Positions 38,589-46,517 of a stretch of DNA of 55,747 nucleotides are shown here, in pieces. The notes under the pieces are model-generated. The model made no database searches and had not been told where the DNA came from. It worked only from the letters and a program-made list of their open reading frames with translations. This stretch comes from a virus. A program made the translations under genes and the position numbers. Where the stretch lies: the IMG/VR virus record IMGVR_UViG_3300012988_000001, positions 310,414 through 366,160 of that record; one strand, 5' to 3'. Within the stretch, counting starts at the first letter, position 1. Each line of letters opens with the position of its first letter.

Positions 38589-38731
38589 AACTCTTGACTT
38601 GCGATGATTGTGGTGTTAAAATACCTGAAAATGAAGTACATCGCAACGAAACCGCTTTTGGTGATGATGGTGATTATTGCCAAGATTGCTTTTATGAAAA
38701 CCATTATGATTTTGGAGAAGACGAAGAATGA
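38585..38731 (+). CDS. small zinc-ribbon protein (48 aa)
   Basis: MKLLTCDDCG then YCQDCF gives two CxxC knuckles about 24 residues apart, a minimal zinc ribbon, with an acidic tail. Overlaps both neighbours by ATGA. Likely a small protein- or RNA-binding factor. Confidence 0.7.
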   Translation: MKLLTCDDCGVKIPENEVHRNETAFGDDGDYCQDCFYENHYDFGEDEE

Positions 38732-38922
38732 AACTGAAACGTTATGATCGCAATCGTATTATGGATTCACTGTATCGTGAAGAAACCAGCATCAAAGCAG
38801 TGAAAGCACATTTCGTATTGGGCTTTCGTATGCCAGCCCGTAAAGCTAAACAGCTTGCGGTTGACCTTCTGAACGAAGGTATTGAGTACTGGAACTCTGA
38901 CGTAATGGATGATATCTACTAA
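38728..38922 (+). CDS. hypothetical basic protein (64 aa)
   Basis: Overlaps neighbours by ATGA and TAATG. Lys/Arg-rich N-terminal half (KLKRYDRNRIMDSLYREETSIK), helical. Possibly nucleic-acid binding. Function unknown. Confidence 0.68.
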   Translation: MKLKRYDRNRIMDSLYREETSIKAVKAHFVLGFRMPARKAKQLAVDLLNEGIEYWNSDVMDDIY

Positions 38923-39101
38923 TGGGTGACATTGGTGGATTCATCTTCAGCGTAATAGTAACTATCATTGCATGTGCGATAGCTTACTATTACTTACATA
39001 TTCATCCAGAAGGTGCTTTCCATAAGTCCAAATCTGAAACTTGGAAAGAACACAAAAAGCCAGAAGCGGAGAAAAATGATGGAAAAGATTTTTGGGATTA
39101 G
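38922..39101 (+). CDS. single-pass membrane protein (59 aa)
   Basis: MGDIGGFIFSVIVTIIACAI gives one helix (about 5-25), followed by a basic and His-rich tail (HIHPEGAFHKSKSETWKEHKK). The end overlaps the next membrane gene. Confidence 0.65.
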   Translation: MGDIGGFIFSVIVTIIACAIAYYYLHIHPEGAFHKSKSETWKEHKKPEAEKNDGKDFWD

Positions 39102-39252
39102 TATCGTTGGGATTGTAGTATCAATTGTACTAGGCGTACTTGGTCTATTGATTAACCCATTACTTCCTTTAGCTGGTGCATTGTTCATTGTATCTTGTTT
39201 AGTACTGATCATCACTTTCTTCATTGAAGCTGCCATTTACTTATTGCGTTAA
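39076..39252 (+). CDS. small membrane protein (58 aa)
   Basis: Start at ATG 39076 or 39079 after GCGGAGAAA. Two hydrophobic helices (about 6-27 and 30-55) cover most of the protein. It lies inside the end of the previous gene. Function unknown. Confidence 0.65.
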   Translation: MMEKIFGISIVGIVVSIVLGVLGLLINPLLPLAGALFIVSCLVLIITFFIEAAIYLLR

Positions 39253-39274
39253 GAGGATTAAATGAAAGTATTAA

Positions 39275-39373
39275 ATGAAAGTATTAAATGTTAAAATTGA
39301 TTATAGTACATGTGAAGGATGTGGCTTGCCAGTATATCTCTGTGCATGTCATGGTGAATATTTTTTAATATAA
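39275..39373 (+). CDS. tiny cysteine-rich protein (32 aa)
   Basis: MKVLNVKIDYSTCEGCGLPV then LCACHGEYFLI: CxxC plus CxC, a possible metal site. The start region is an exact tandem copy of AATGAAAGTATTA (39261-39286). The first copy's ATG (39262) sits at the good ribosome site AAGAGG but reads only ten codons. The real gene now starts at the second copy, so its translation may be reduced. Confidence 0.5.
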   Translation: MKVLNVKIDYSTCEGCGLPVYLCACHGEYFLI

Positions 39374-39382
39374 GGAACTGCC

Positions 39383-39667
39383 ATGAAATTAACTCGCGTA
39401 CCAAATAGTACTAAGATGAAAACAGTCCAGTACTTCAACTTAGAACTGATCGTTCCTGAAGATATTAAGTACATTAGTGTTGATAGTGAAGGTGAGATTG
39501 TCCTTTGGTTCGGTGTGTACGAACCTTATGTTCGCATGTATTCATGGGGCGTAGATGATTGGGTAGGCGAAACCTATGATATGGACATGGGTACGGTCGA
39601 TCTGGAAGGTATGGATTGGCGTGAAACCCTCGTTGAATACGAAGTGCAAGAAGACGATATCTTTTAA
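39383..39667 (+). CDS. acidic hypothetical protein (94 aa)
   Basis: ATG after AAGGAACTGCC. Acidic, beta-rich, with the C-terminal half holding many Asp, Glu and Trp. Last gene before terminator-promoter copy 8. Function unknown. Confidence 0.72.
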   Translation: MKLTRVPNSTKMKTVQYFNLELIVPEDIKYISVDSEGEIVLWFGVYEPYVRMYSWGVDDWVGETYDMDMGTVDLEGMDWRETLVEYEVQEDDIF

Positions 39668-39669
39668 AA

Positions 39670-39707
39670 AGAAAAGGGTTGACAATAGTCAGCCCTTTTG
39701 TTATTAT
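39670..39707 (+). promoter_or_regulatory. fused terminator-promoter, copy 8
   Basis: GGGTTGAC (39676-39683), loop AATA, GTCAGCCC (39688-39695), TTTT; -35 TTGACA (39679), 17 bp, -10 TATTAT (39702-39707). The leader ACGAAACACATTAAGGAA follows. Confidence 0.83.
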
Positions 39708-39743
39708 AGTACTACCAAAACGAAACACATTAAGGAACTCACT

Positions 39744-40148
39744 ATGCCAATTCTCGTATCAATTCAGCCACGGTTGCAGCACGGTACTCCAAAGTACTTC
39801 TTAGTGATTGAATCTGGCTATAATGCTGGTAAACTCATTATGCACCCGTCCTTTATCAGTACTGAATCAGCTAAGAAATGGGCTGAAGAAACTGGCTACA
39901 CGGTGCAAGATGAAGAGATGCCAAAAGAAGAGATCATTCGCCTAGCTGAAGAAGTGCGTTATAAGTGCGTACACTTCACTATGAAGGCCGCAAAGCAAAC
40001 TCTTATGATTGCTTGTGTTGGTAAAGAAAACTGCACCAAGCTCTTTGCAAAGGCTCTGGATGCACGTACCAAAGACCAGTTCTGTGATGCAGTAACTACT
40101 GCCGCAGCATTAATCCGTAATCCAATTTTAAGGAGTGTTGACGAATGA
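39744..40148 (+). CDS. hypothetical protein (134 aa)
   Basis: ATG 39744 (MPILVSIQPRLQHG) after AAGGAACTCACT; the longer upstream frame contains the promoter. Beta-rich start, then helices with several cysteines (YKCVHF, IACVGKENC, QFCDAV). Overlaps the next gene by ATGA. Function unknown. Confidence 0.75.
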   Translation: MPILVSIQPRLQHGTPKYFLVIESGYNAGKLIMHPSFISTESAKKWAEETGYTVQDEEMPKEEIIRLAEEVRYKCVHFTMKAAKQTLMIACVGKENCTKLFAKALDARTKDQFCDAVTTAAALIRNPILRSVDE

Positions 40149-40483
40149 AAAAGATTGCAATCGCATTACTAACAATGGTATCATTCTATGCAACTGCTGG
40201 TGGTGAAATCACTGGTACACACAAAGTAGTTGATGTTGACAGCGTAACATATGAGCGTGTATTCCTCGGATGCTTAAGTACTTTCAAAGTAGATGCGAAG
40301 AAGCCAGCAGAAGATCTATCCGACCTTGTTGAAGCGTGTCAGAAGTCAGCACAAAAGATTGCTTCGCAAAGCGAGTATGTTGGTACTGATGATAAGTACT
40401 ACATCACTATCAAGCCCCGGAGTCCTTCTGTACCTAAAGAATCTGGTGCTGGTGTTAAACCAATAAATCCAGTGAAGAATTAG
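40145..40483 (+). CDS. exported protein with signal peptide (112 aa)
   Basis: MKKIAIALLTMVSFYATAGG has a Sec signal pattern with cleavage near ATA. The mature part has two cysteines (LGCLST, VEACQK) and a Pro/Lys-rich tail. Probably periplasmic; function unknown. Confidence 0.8.
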   Translation: MKKIAIALLTMVSFYATAGGEITGTHKVVDVDSVTYERVFLGCLSTFKVDAKKPAEDLSDLVEACQKSAQKIASQSEYVGTDDKYYITIKPRSPSVPKESGAGVKPINPVKN

Positions 40484-40521
40484 AATAAAGGGTTGACTTC
40501 GGTCAGCCCTTTTGTTATTAT
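40484..40521 (+). promoter_or_regulatory. fused terminator-promoter, copy 9
   Basis: GGGTTGAC (40490-40497), loop TTCG, GTCAGCCC (40502-40509), TTTT; -35 TTGACT (40493), 17 bp, -10 TATTAT (40516-40521). Confidence 0.85.
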
Positions 40522-40549
40522 ATCTGTATCGAAACAAAGGAGACTTACC

Positions 40550-41317
40550 ATGACACGCGAAGAAAAAGCAATCCAAATTGAAAAGAACTTCAATAGCATG
40601 ATGGATGCTCTGGAATGCCTGATCGCCCCTAACAGTGCAATCAACAGCATGATCGTGTCTGGTAAAGGCGGTGTTGGTAAAACCTATAACATCGAACAAC
40701 GTCTGAATAAAGCCAACGACAACATGGAATGCAACTTCAAAAGCATTTCTGGTAAGATTACTACAATGGGTCTGTATAAGGCTCTGTACGAAAGCCGTCA
40801 CAGTACTGATATCCTTCTGTTAGATGACGTTGATGTGTTCGCAAACGAAACAACTATCGACTTGCTGAAAGCTGTACTTGACACCTCAGCCATTCGTAAT
40901 GTATCATACATCACTAGCTCTAAGGTACTGGCTGAATCTGGTATTCCTCAAGAGTTTGAATTCCGTGGGAAGGTAATCTTCATCACGAACAAAAACTTAG
41001 CTCGTATGGCTAAGATGGAGAATGCTCTTTCTCCACACGTTGACGCATTGTTAACCCGTAGTATCTTTGTTGATCTGCAACTCTTTACTAATGAAGAAGT
41101 AATGATCCACATCGAAAACCTTATGCGTAAGCATAATATGTTAGCTAAGTACGGTATCAACAAAGAGGGTTCTGATTTGATCCTCGCGTGGATGCTTAAA
41201 CATGAATCTAAACTGCGTTCACCTTCTTTACGTATGCCTGTACTCATGAGTGCAATGTATAACAAATTCCCATTCGATTGGGAAGAGAAGTGTGAAAATA
41301 TGTTCCTTGAAAAATAA
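40550..41317 (+). CDS. P-loop AAA-type ATPase (255 aa)
   Basis: ATG 40550 after AAAGGAGA; longer upstream reading covers the promoter. Walker A GKGGVGKTYN (about residues 39-48) and Walker B DILLLDDVDV (about 84-93) are clear. VIFITNKNLARM (about 142-153) looks like sensor 1, and LLTRSIFVDL may carry an arginine finger. The C-terminal 70 residues are helical and basic. Resembles phage ATPases of the AAA/RecA-like group used in DNA handling. The exact role cannot be fixed from the sequence. Confidence 0.78.
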   Translation: MTREEKAIQIEKNFNSMMDALECLIAPNSAINSMIVSGKGGVGKTYNIEQRLNKANDNMECNFKSISGKITTMGLYKALYESRHSTDILLLDDVDVFANETTIDLLKAVLDTSAIRNVSYITSSKVLAESGIPQEFEFRGKVIFITNKNLARMAKMENALSPHVDALLTRSIFVDLQLFTNEEVMIHIENLMRKHNMLAKYGINKEGSDLILAWMLKHESKLRSPSLRMPVLMSAMYNKFPFDWEEKCENMFLEK

Positions 41318-41327
41318 TGGAGAAACC

Positions 41328-41609
41328 ATGACTACGATCCTTTTTGTACTATCAGCAATTGTTCTAGCTTTCTATGTGATTGGTGCAGTAGCACTAATCT
41401 GGGAAAACAAATTCACTGAATACTTTGAATTCTTTGTTGAATTTAATGGTTGGTTCATCACCGCTCTTGGTGCATTCAATTCACTATTACTTGTACTAGC
41501 AATTACAATCGGTGCAATTGGTTCTACGCAAGTACTAATCCTACTAGCATACATCCTATTCTGCATTGGTTCTATCGCGGTTAGTACTCACAAGTTTATC
41601 CGGGCGTAA
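41328..41609 (+). CDS. multi-pass membrane protein (93 aa)
   Basis: ATG 41328 after ATGGAGAAACC; the longer frame lies inside the ATPase gene. Helices at about 3-24, 38-63 and 67-85. First of four consecutive membrane genes. Function unknown. Confidence 0.72.
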   Translation: MTTILFVLSAIVLAFYVIGAVALIWENKFTEYFEFFVEFNGWFITALGAFNSLLLVLAITIGAIGSTQVLILLAYILFCIGSIAVSTHKFIRA

Positions 41610-41611
41610 CT

Positions 41612-41971
41612 ATGAACTGGGAGAATATACACTTAGTTTACTACGTGTACACTTCCATTAGTGTAGCCTTCTTACTATTAGCACTTGGTAAGTACTTCTG
41701 TGTTCGGAGGCTATACGAAGTATACAACGTACTGGACCGCAAACTTGATTACGGTTTAAATGTCTGTCTCATCATCGGCTTTGGTATTCTAATGGTAGCT
41801 TACGTTTCACTGTTCTTTGTGTGGAAAACAATGATACTATTATCAGTCTTAGCAATGATGTTATGCGGCGGGGTCTTTACTATAATCGTAGTTTGCTTTG
41901 TATTGGGTATGGGTTATGATTTTCTTGGTTCATATCATCACAAACTAAAACGTAAGAAGAATCTATATTAG
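41612..41971 (+). CDS. multi-pass membrane protein (119 aa)
   Basis: Three hydrophobic segments at about 8-25, 46-68 and 72-101, then a basic tail (HHKLKRKKNLY). Weak ribosome site, probably coupled to the gene before. Function unknown. Confidence 0.72.
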   Translation: MNWENIHLVYYVYTSISVAFLLLALGKYFCVRRLYEVYNVLDRKLDYGLNVCLIIGFGILMVAYVSLFFVWKTMILLSVLAMMLCGGVFTIIVVCFVLGMGYDFLGSYHHKLKRKKNLY

Positions 41972-41982
41972 GAGTACTGAAA

Positions 41983-42288
41983 ATGCTTTTCTGGACATTG
42001 CCAATTATCTTTTTAGTACTTGGTGCGTTCCTAGCACTAGGTTGGTTCTTTAACGCAGACTCTTACCATTCGGCACAAAAAACGTTTGGGATACAAATTA
42101 CCATCGGTGTAGTTGGTAACTTCTACCTGCTCCCTGCGTTAGCATATTCCGTCTGGTTTGATGGTAGCAAAGATTTATACATCATTCAAGGATTGTACTT
42201 GATATTCTTTTGTGCTTTTGCTATAATGACTGCATTCAAAGGGTTGATGATTTATCGGGAGAAGTATATTTTGGTGCACAAAGAATGA
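41983..42288 (+). CDS. multi-pass membrane protein (101 aa)
   Basis: ATG after AGGAGTACTG. Three helices at about 2-20, 34-52 and 63-85. Overlaps the next small gene by ATGA. Function unknown. Confidence 0.72.
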   Translation: MLFWTLPIIFLVLGAFLALGWFFNADSYHSAQKTFGIQITIGVVGNFYLLPALAYSVWFDGSKDLYIIQGLYLIFFCAFAIMTAFKGLMIYREKYILVHKE

Positions 42289-42413
42289 AACCTGAAAGCT
42301 GGATTATCGAAGACATTCGCCGTATGCGGGGAACAAAAGAACGCACAGCAATCGAAGAGTCCTACCTCGATCTATTGCTGTGGTATGTTAAAGTACTGAA
42401 CGAGAAGGAATAA
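42285..42413 (+). CDS. small soluble protein (42 aa)
   Basis: ATG 42285 overlaps the previous stop (ATGA); the longer frame is antiparallel shadow of the membrane gene. Helical, charged: MKPESWIIEDIRRMRG then LDLLLWYVKVLNEKE. Function unknown. Confidence 0.6.
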   Translation: MKPESWIIEDIRRMRGTKERTAIEESYLDLLLWYVKVLNEKE

Positions 42414-42416
42414 ACT

Positions 42417-42761
42417 ATGTGGGGATTTGTTAGTGAAATCATTTTCTTTGTTCTGGCAACATTGGGTTCAATAATTGCACTCGATTATATGTTCGGAACG
42501 GATAAGCTAAAAAATATACGCGAAGCTCTCTGCACCGACCGCCACGCTATTATTCTAATAGCAGGTGCAGTAATCCTAATTGCTGGTGTCCTGCATTTAT
42601 GGGCTATTATGTTGGACAGTACAACATTTAAAGACCTAACAACTTTCTACATGTCATTGGCATGGACTATTACATGGGCGTATTATACAGTACTCAATGT
42701 AAAAGAAGGTATAATTACCTTACGTAATAATAGTATCCTTAAACGTCAAAAGCCCCAGTAA
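42417..42761 (+). CDS. multi-pass membrane protein (114 aa)
   Basis: ATG after AGAAGGAATAAACT. Three helices at about 4-24, 40-60 and 70-95. Last plus-strand gene before the convergent minus-strand array. Function unknown. Confidence 0.72.
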   Translation: MWGFVSEIIFFVLATLGSIIALDYMFGTDKLKNIREALCTDRHAIILIAGAVILIAGVLHLWAIMLDSTTFKDLTTFYMSLAWTITWAYYTVLNVKEGIITLRNNSILKRQKPQ

Positions 42762-42770
42762 GGGGCTTTT
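42748..42770. terminator. bidirectional terminator at convergent genes
   Basis: AAAAGCCCC, loop AGTAA, GGGGCTTTT. The stem lies at the end of the + gene and stops both the + operon and the minus-strand array. Confidence 0.85.
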
Positions 42771-42773
42771 CTT

Positions 42774-43940
42774 TTATGGAATATAGTACGGAACTGTAGT
42801 ATCAATTGAATAAATTGGATGTGATGGCGTAAACACTGATCCAGTACCATACAATTTACCATTGTATACAAACACTGTACCTGATAACATTTTACCCGGA
42901 AATAAAAACTCATTATAATCGGTGGGTGTTGGTGTACCTGAACTTAATACATATGAAGAAAGTACTGCTGTACTCCCATTACCATTACCGTATTGGTTAC
43001 CATTACCGACAGAATATATACCAGTAGTTGCAATAACACTTACTGTATTACTACTCTGTTGTGAAGGCATTAACTTGACTGGTGTTGCAGCAGTACCACC
43101 AGTACCGAATTGTGTGGAAAGAGCAAACGTCAATTGGTTTCCAGTAGTTGCACCATTACCACCAAACGCCGCATTTCCAGCAAAAAGAACAACTTTCTTG
43201 GTCGAACTATTAGTCTGTGCGATAAGTTGGACAAAATCAGAACCTGCAACAACATCAGTGATTAGTGGATATGTAGTAACGACTGTTGAACTAGTACTTT
43301 GTGTCCATGTATTAACTTGTGTAGTATTGTTATTACCAAATTGTCCATTGGCGTTATATCCAGCGAACCATACTTTATTTGAGGTATCAATATGAGCAGC
43401 ACTTCGATTATGTATTGAGATTTTTAATACACCACTTTTGATCAAGAATGGCGTTCCATATCTTGTCCCAACTGCCCCAGAACCTAATGCACCTTCTAAG
43501 TTATAACCCATACCATACATATTACCCGCATTATCAAGTATTAGTGTACTGTACTGTCCAAACTTCATATCTACAATTGTATTAAGCGGAATCACAGGAC
43601 TGATTGTTGTTATTTGGGTCCACACTTGAGTACTACTACTTCCGGTGGCTAACATCGTATACTGTAATCCACACCAGTAAGTAGTATCATCGTTTTTAAT
43701 AATAAACGTGGTATAGTTCGATGAATAAAAATCACGAACATTTGTATTTGTTAATGTCCACGTTGTTCTAGGGCTGTTGTCACCTAAACCAAAGTTACCA
43801 AATCCTTGACCTCCTAGGCAATACAACTCACCGTTATCATATAGGATAAAGATACCACCAGTACTGGTACTAACTTTCTTTATTTTTGGTGCTTCTGGTA
43901 ATATATTACCATATTTTACTATTCTTGCGAATGGAATCAT
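42774..43940 (-). CDS. tag-bearing RCC1-like beta-propeller adhesin 1 (388 aa)
   Basis: N-terminus MIPFARIVKYGN is the tag shared by ten consecutive genes. The rest has RCC1-type repeats (GGIFILYDNGELYCLGGQGFGNFGLG, STLILDNAGNMYGMGYNLEGALG, SNKVWFAGYNANGQFGNN), about seven blades. It is a probable receptor- or polysaccharide-binding virion protein, with the tag as the docking part. Last gene of the minus-strand operon, ending at a terminator. Confidence 0.78.
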   Translation of the reverse strand: MIPFARIVKYGNILPEAPKIKKVSTSTGGIFILYDNGELYCLGGQGFGNFGLGDNSPRTTWTLTNTNVRDFYSSNYTTFIIKNDDTTYWCGLQYTMLATGSSSTQVWTQITTISPVIPLNTIVDMKFGQYSTLILDNAGNMYGMGYNLEGALGSGAVGTRYGTPFLIKSGVLKISIHNRSAAHIDTSNKVWFAGYNANGQFGNNNTTQVNTWTQSTSSTVVTTYPLITDVVAGSDFVQLIAQTNSSTKKVVLFAGNAAFGGNGATTGNQLTFALSTQFGTGGTAATPVKLMPSQQSSNTVSVIATTGIYSVGNGNQYGNGNGSTAVLSSYVLSSGTPTPTDYNEFLFPGKMLSGTVFVYNGKLYGTGSVFTPSHPIYSIDTTVPYYIP

Positions 43941-43950
43941 TATTTTTCTC

Positions 43951-45042
43951 CTACGGTAATTGTATTTCAGTAAATGAAGTGGAATTTATATTAAAAACAG
44001 AAAGTGCACTGCTACCAGTACCAGTAGCATATAACTTACTATCAACAACAACAAATACGCAGTTGTTTGAAGAACTGGACACCCATTCAACATTCGTCAA
44101 TGGTAACCCAGATGAATACCTACCAAACTGTGAATGTGTTACCAAATCACCAGTACCCAATGTATTGTTATCATTGCGACCTGCACTATATAATCCACTT
44201 TGTGGATTAGCACTGGCAAAGATGTTATCACCACACGCACCAGACTGCACCAAATCGCCTGTAGCGTTACCAATGCCTGTCCATTGACCCGAACTACCAT
44301 TGGTGTTCAAAAACGTGCTACCACACGCATAGGCGACATTTGAATAGTTCACAGCATAAGTCGCTGCTCCGTTTGTAACCACATCACGGATGTTTGTCAT
44401 TGTGGATGCTCCCAACGGACCTGAACTAGATGCCCCAGTACTACGCCCCAATTGACCACCACCGTTATATCCACCACAGTATAATGAACCGTCTTTCAGT
44501 ACAACACATGTAACATTACTACATGAGAATATCTTAGCTCCATCTGCATATACATATTGCGGCGTAGATGTAGTACTGTATATTTCCCCATATGTATTAT
44601 AACCACGTGTGTATACTTTGCCATCAGTTAATAAGTAAACCATACCAGTACTTGTTAATGTAATATCGGCAATCGTATCTAGTGTAAAATGTGTAAAGTT
44701 TGGAGTAACATCAGTCCAGACCGTATTTTGAGTACCAGAACTTGAAGCAGTATACAATGACTGTCTTCCGATATGCCACCATGTACCATCTTCGGTGATG
44801 GCTAATGCACATTTATCACCATAACCACAATATAAACGTTGTACATTACTTCTTATTAATTTAAATGCACCGGGACTAGAAACTCCATCGGGATATACGG
44901 AAGCATCACTTCCTCTAGCATACAAATCACCATTTTGATATAATATAAACAATGTATTATTGTTCATTATTGCCATTTTTTTAATATTCTTTAAGTCCGG
45001 GGCAATATTACCGTACTTACTTATTCTTGCAAATGGTATCAT
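43951..45042 (-). CDS. tag-bearing RCC1-like beta-propeller adhesin 2 (363 aa)
   Basis: MIPFARISKYGN tag, then RCC1-like repeats (NTLFILYQNGDLYARG, MVYLLTDGKVYTRGYNTYGE, CVVLKDGSLYCGGYNGGGQLG, GLYSAGRNDNNTLGTGD). Same architecture as adhesin 1 but strongly diverged, so these are not recent copies. Likely exposed on the virion. Confidence 0.78.
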   Translation of the reverse strand: MIPFARISKYGNIAPDLKNIKKMAIMNNNTLFILYQNGDLYARGSDASVYPDGVSSPGAFKLIRSNVQRLYCGYGDKCALAITEDGTWWHIGRQSLYTASSSGTQNTVWTDVTPNFTHFTLDTIADITLTSTGMVYLLTDGKVYTRGYNTYGEIYSTTSTPQYVYADGAKIFSCSNVTCVVLKDGSLYCGGYNGGGQLGRSTGASSSGPLGASTMTNIRDVVTNGAATYAVNYSNVAYACGSTFLNTNGSSGQWTGIGNATGDLVQSGACGDNIFASANPQSGLYSAGRNDNNTLGTGDLVTHSQFGRYSSGLPLTNVEWVSSSSNNCVFVVVDSKLYATGTGSSALSVFNINSTSFTEIQLP

Positions 45043-45091
45043 ATTGTTATCCTTTATTTTATCTCTTTTTATATTTAAGTACTCAAATTAC

Positions 45092-45823
45092 TTAAGGATA
45101 TAAGTTAGTTAAACTGAAATTGGCATTAACCACTAAATCCTTACGAACCCTGTATCTATCTACGTATGTATGGTTTGAACCATTGTTATTTACATGTCCA
45201 CCTATTCCAAATCTAGTTGCACCAGTTGGTGTTGGAAATGTAAATGTAAAAGTATCTACTTGAACCCCGTTGATAAAGAAATAACTATTCTTTGTAACAG
45301 AATCATATGAATACAAAATATGTTTCCATACATTAGTACTTAATCCTGCATATAAAGTTCCTGAACGAGAAGTACTTGTCCCGGCATATTGATAGTATAC
45401 ATTGGGATTAAAAGGAAACCATGCCATTAGTTTAGGGTTATTATTGGAAGCCGTTATATAATGTCCAAATGGTATAGTTTCTAATGAACCATTGGAGATT
45501 TGTCTTTGCCAAAAATCTACAGTAAATGACTGACTACTCCCAAGCTGCACGGAAAGAACAGTACTGTCTAAACTACTAACTAATCCCGCAGCCAAGTTTA
45601 TTATATTTGTACCGTATGGCCCTGTACTGTCAATCATTAAATTGGGACGTAAGTATCCAGCATTCTGCATTTCCAAGGTCATAGTATTACCTACATAATC
45701 AGTAAATCCATTACTGGAAAAATTATTACCATCCCACGCCATTACTACATTACTATCAGTATACCAAGGTGGACTAATTGGTAATGTATTACCATATTTT
45801 GATATTCTTGCAAATGGTATCAT
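45092..45823 (-). CDS. tag-bearing LamG/concanavalin-like adhesin 3 (243 aa)
   Basis: MIPFARISKYGN tag, then a jelly-roll pattern typical of LamG/concanavalin-like domains: FTVDFWQRQ, WKHILYSYDSVTKNSYFFINGVQVDTFTF, RFGIGGHVN, DRYRVR. Such domains bind glycans. The 3' flank keeps a stretch like the C-terminal end of adhesin 4 (45057-45082 versus 45838-45862), a sign of past recombination. Confidence 0.78.
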   Translation of the reverse strand: MIPFARISKYGNTLPISPPWYTDSNVVMAWDGNNFSSNGFTDYVGNTMTLEMQNAGYLRPNLMIDSTGPYGTNIINLAAGLVSSLDSTVLSVQLGSSQSFTVDFWQRQISNGSLETIPFGHYITASNNNPKLMAWFPFNPNVYYQYAGTSTSRSGTLYAGLSTNVWKHILYSYDSVTKNSYFFINGVQVDTFTFTFPTPTGATRFGIGGHVNNNGSNHTYVDRYRVRKDLVVNANFSLTNLYP

Positions 45824-45834
45824 ATTTTGTCCTA

Positions 45835-46506
45835 TTATTTTATCTCTTTTATATTTAAGTATTTTATATATCCAGTAAAGGCAGAACTCAATCCCTTAAA
45901 GTATCCCCCAATACCAAATGTAGTGCTAGCACCAAATGGTTGGTTTGTGCCAGTAACTGTACCCTGTTGTACTCCGTTCATATCGTATATGGTTGCCGTT
46001 GTTGTCAATCCAATGCGTGTAATGACAACACGCCTCCATGCATTATCAACTGCACCAGTTACGTAGTTACGCCAATAATCACTTATTGTGTTACCAGTAG
46101 TGAATATCTGTGCTTGTCCTGAAGTTTGGTGTATTTGATAGCATATCCCTGTACTCCAGTTTGCGGCATCAGGATAATAACCAGTTCCCCATACCAATGC
46201 GGTTGATCCCGCTGAACTTAAATATTCAAATTCCATGACCCAGTTTTTAGTACTCAAATCTAACGCTGAATTTGATGTTATAGGAGAACCAAATATAGCT
46301 CCGGTGAAATACATCACATTACCAGCACTTGTATTATCGTAAACAACCGATGCCGCACCGGAATTTAATTTTGTAAAAACATTTGCATGTGAACTATTAT
46401 CAACAATATTAGTATCTCCTACAGTACTTTTTCTAAAATCAACGTCCAATAACGTTAAATCTGTAACAGTATTACCATATTTGCTTATTCGTGCAAAAGG
46501 TATCAT
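45835..46506 (-). CDS. tag-bearing LamG/concanavalin-like adhesin 4 (223 aa)
   Basis: MIPFARISKYGN tag, then a jelly-roll-like domain: NWVMEFEYLSS, AWRRVVITRIGLTTTATIYDMNGVQQGTV, TFGIGGYFKG, and terminal IKYLNIKEIK. No Cys-rich or enzymatic motif. Probably glycan binding. Confidence 0.75.
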   Translation of the reverse strand: MIPFARISKYGNTVTDLTLLDVDFRKSTVGDTNIVDNSSHANVFTKLNSGAASVVYDNTSAGNVMYFTGAIFGSPITSNSALDLSTKNWVMEFEYLSSAGSTALVWGTGYYPDAANWSTGICYQIHQTSGQAQIFTTGNTISDYWRNYVTGAVDNAWRRVVITRIGLTTTATIYDMNGVQQGTVTGTNQPFGASTTFGIGGYFKGLSSAFTGYIKYLNIKEIK

Positions 46507-46517
46507 ATTTTCTCTCC

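Noticed and set aside
42922-43395. 157-codon plus-strand frame opposite an adhesin
   Set aside because: It is the antisense of an RCC1-like gene; Val/Leu/Pro/Thr-rich composition is the mirror of Gly/Asn/Thr codons.
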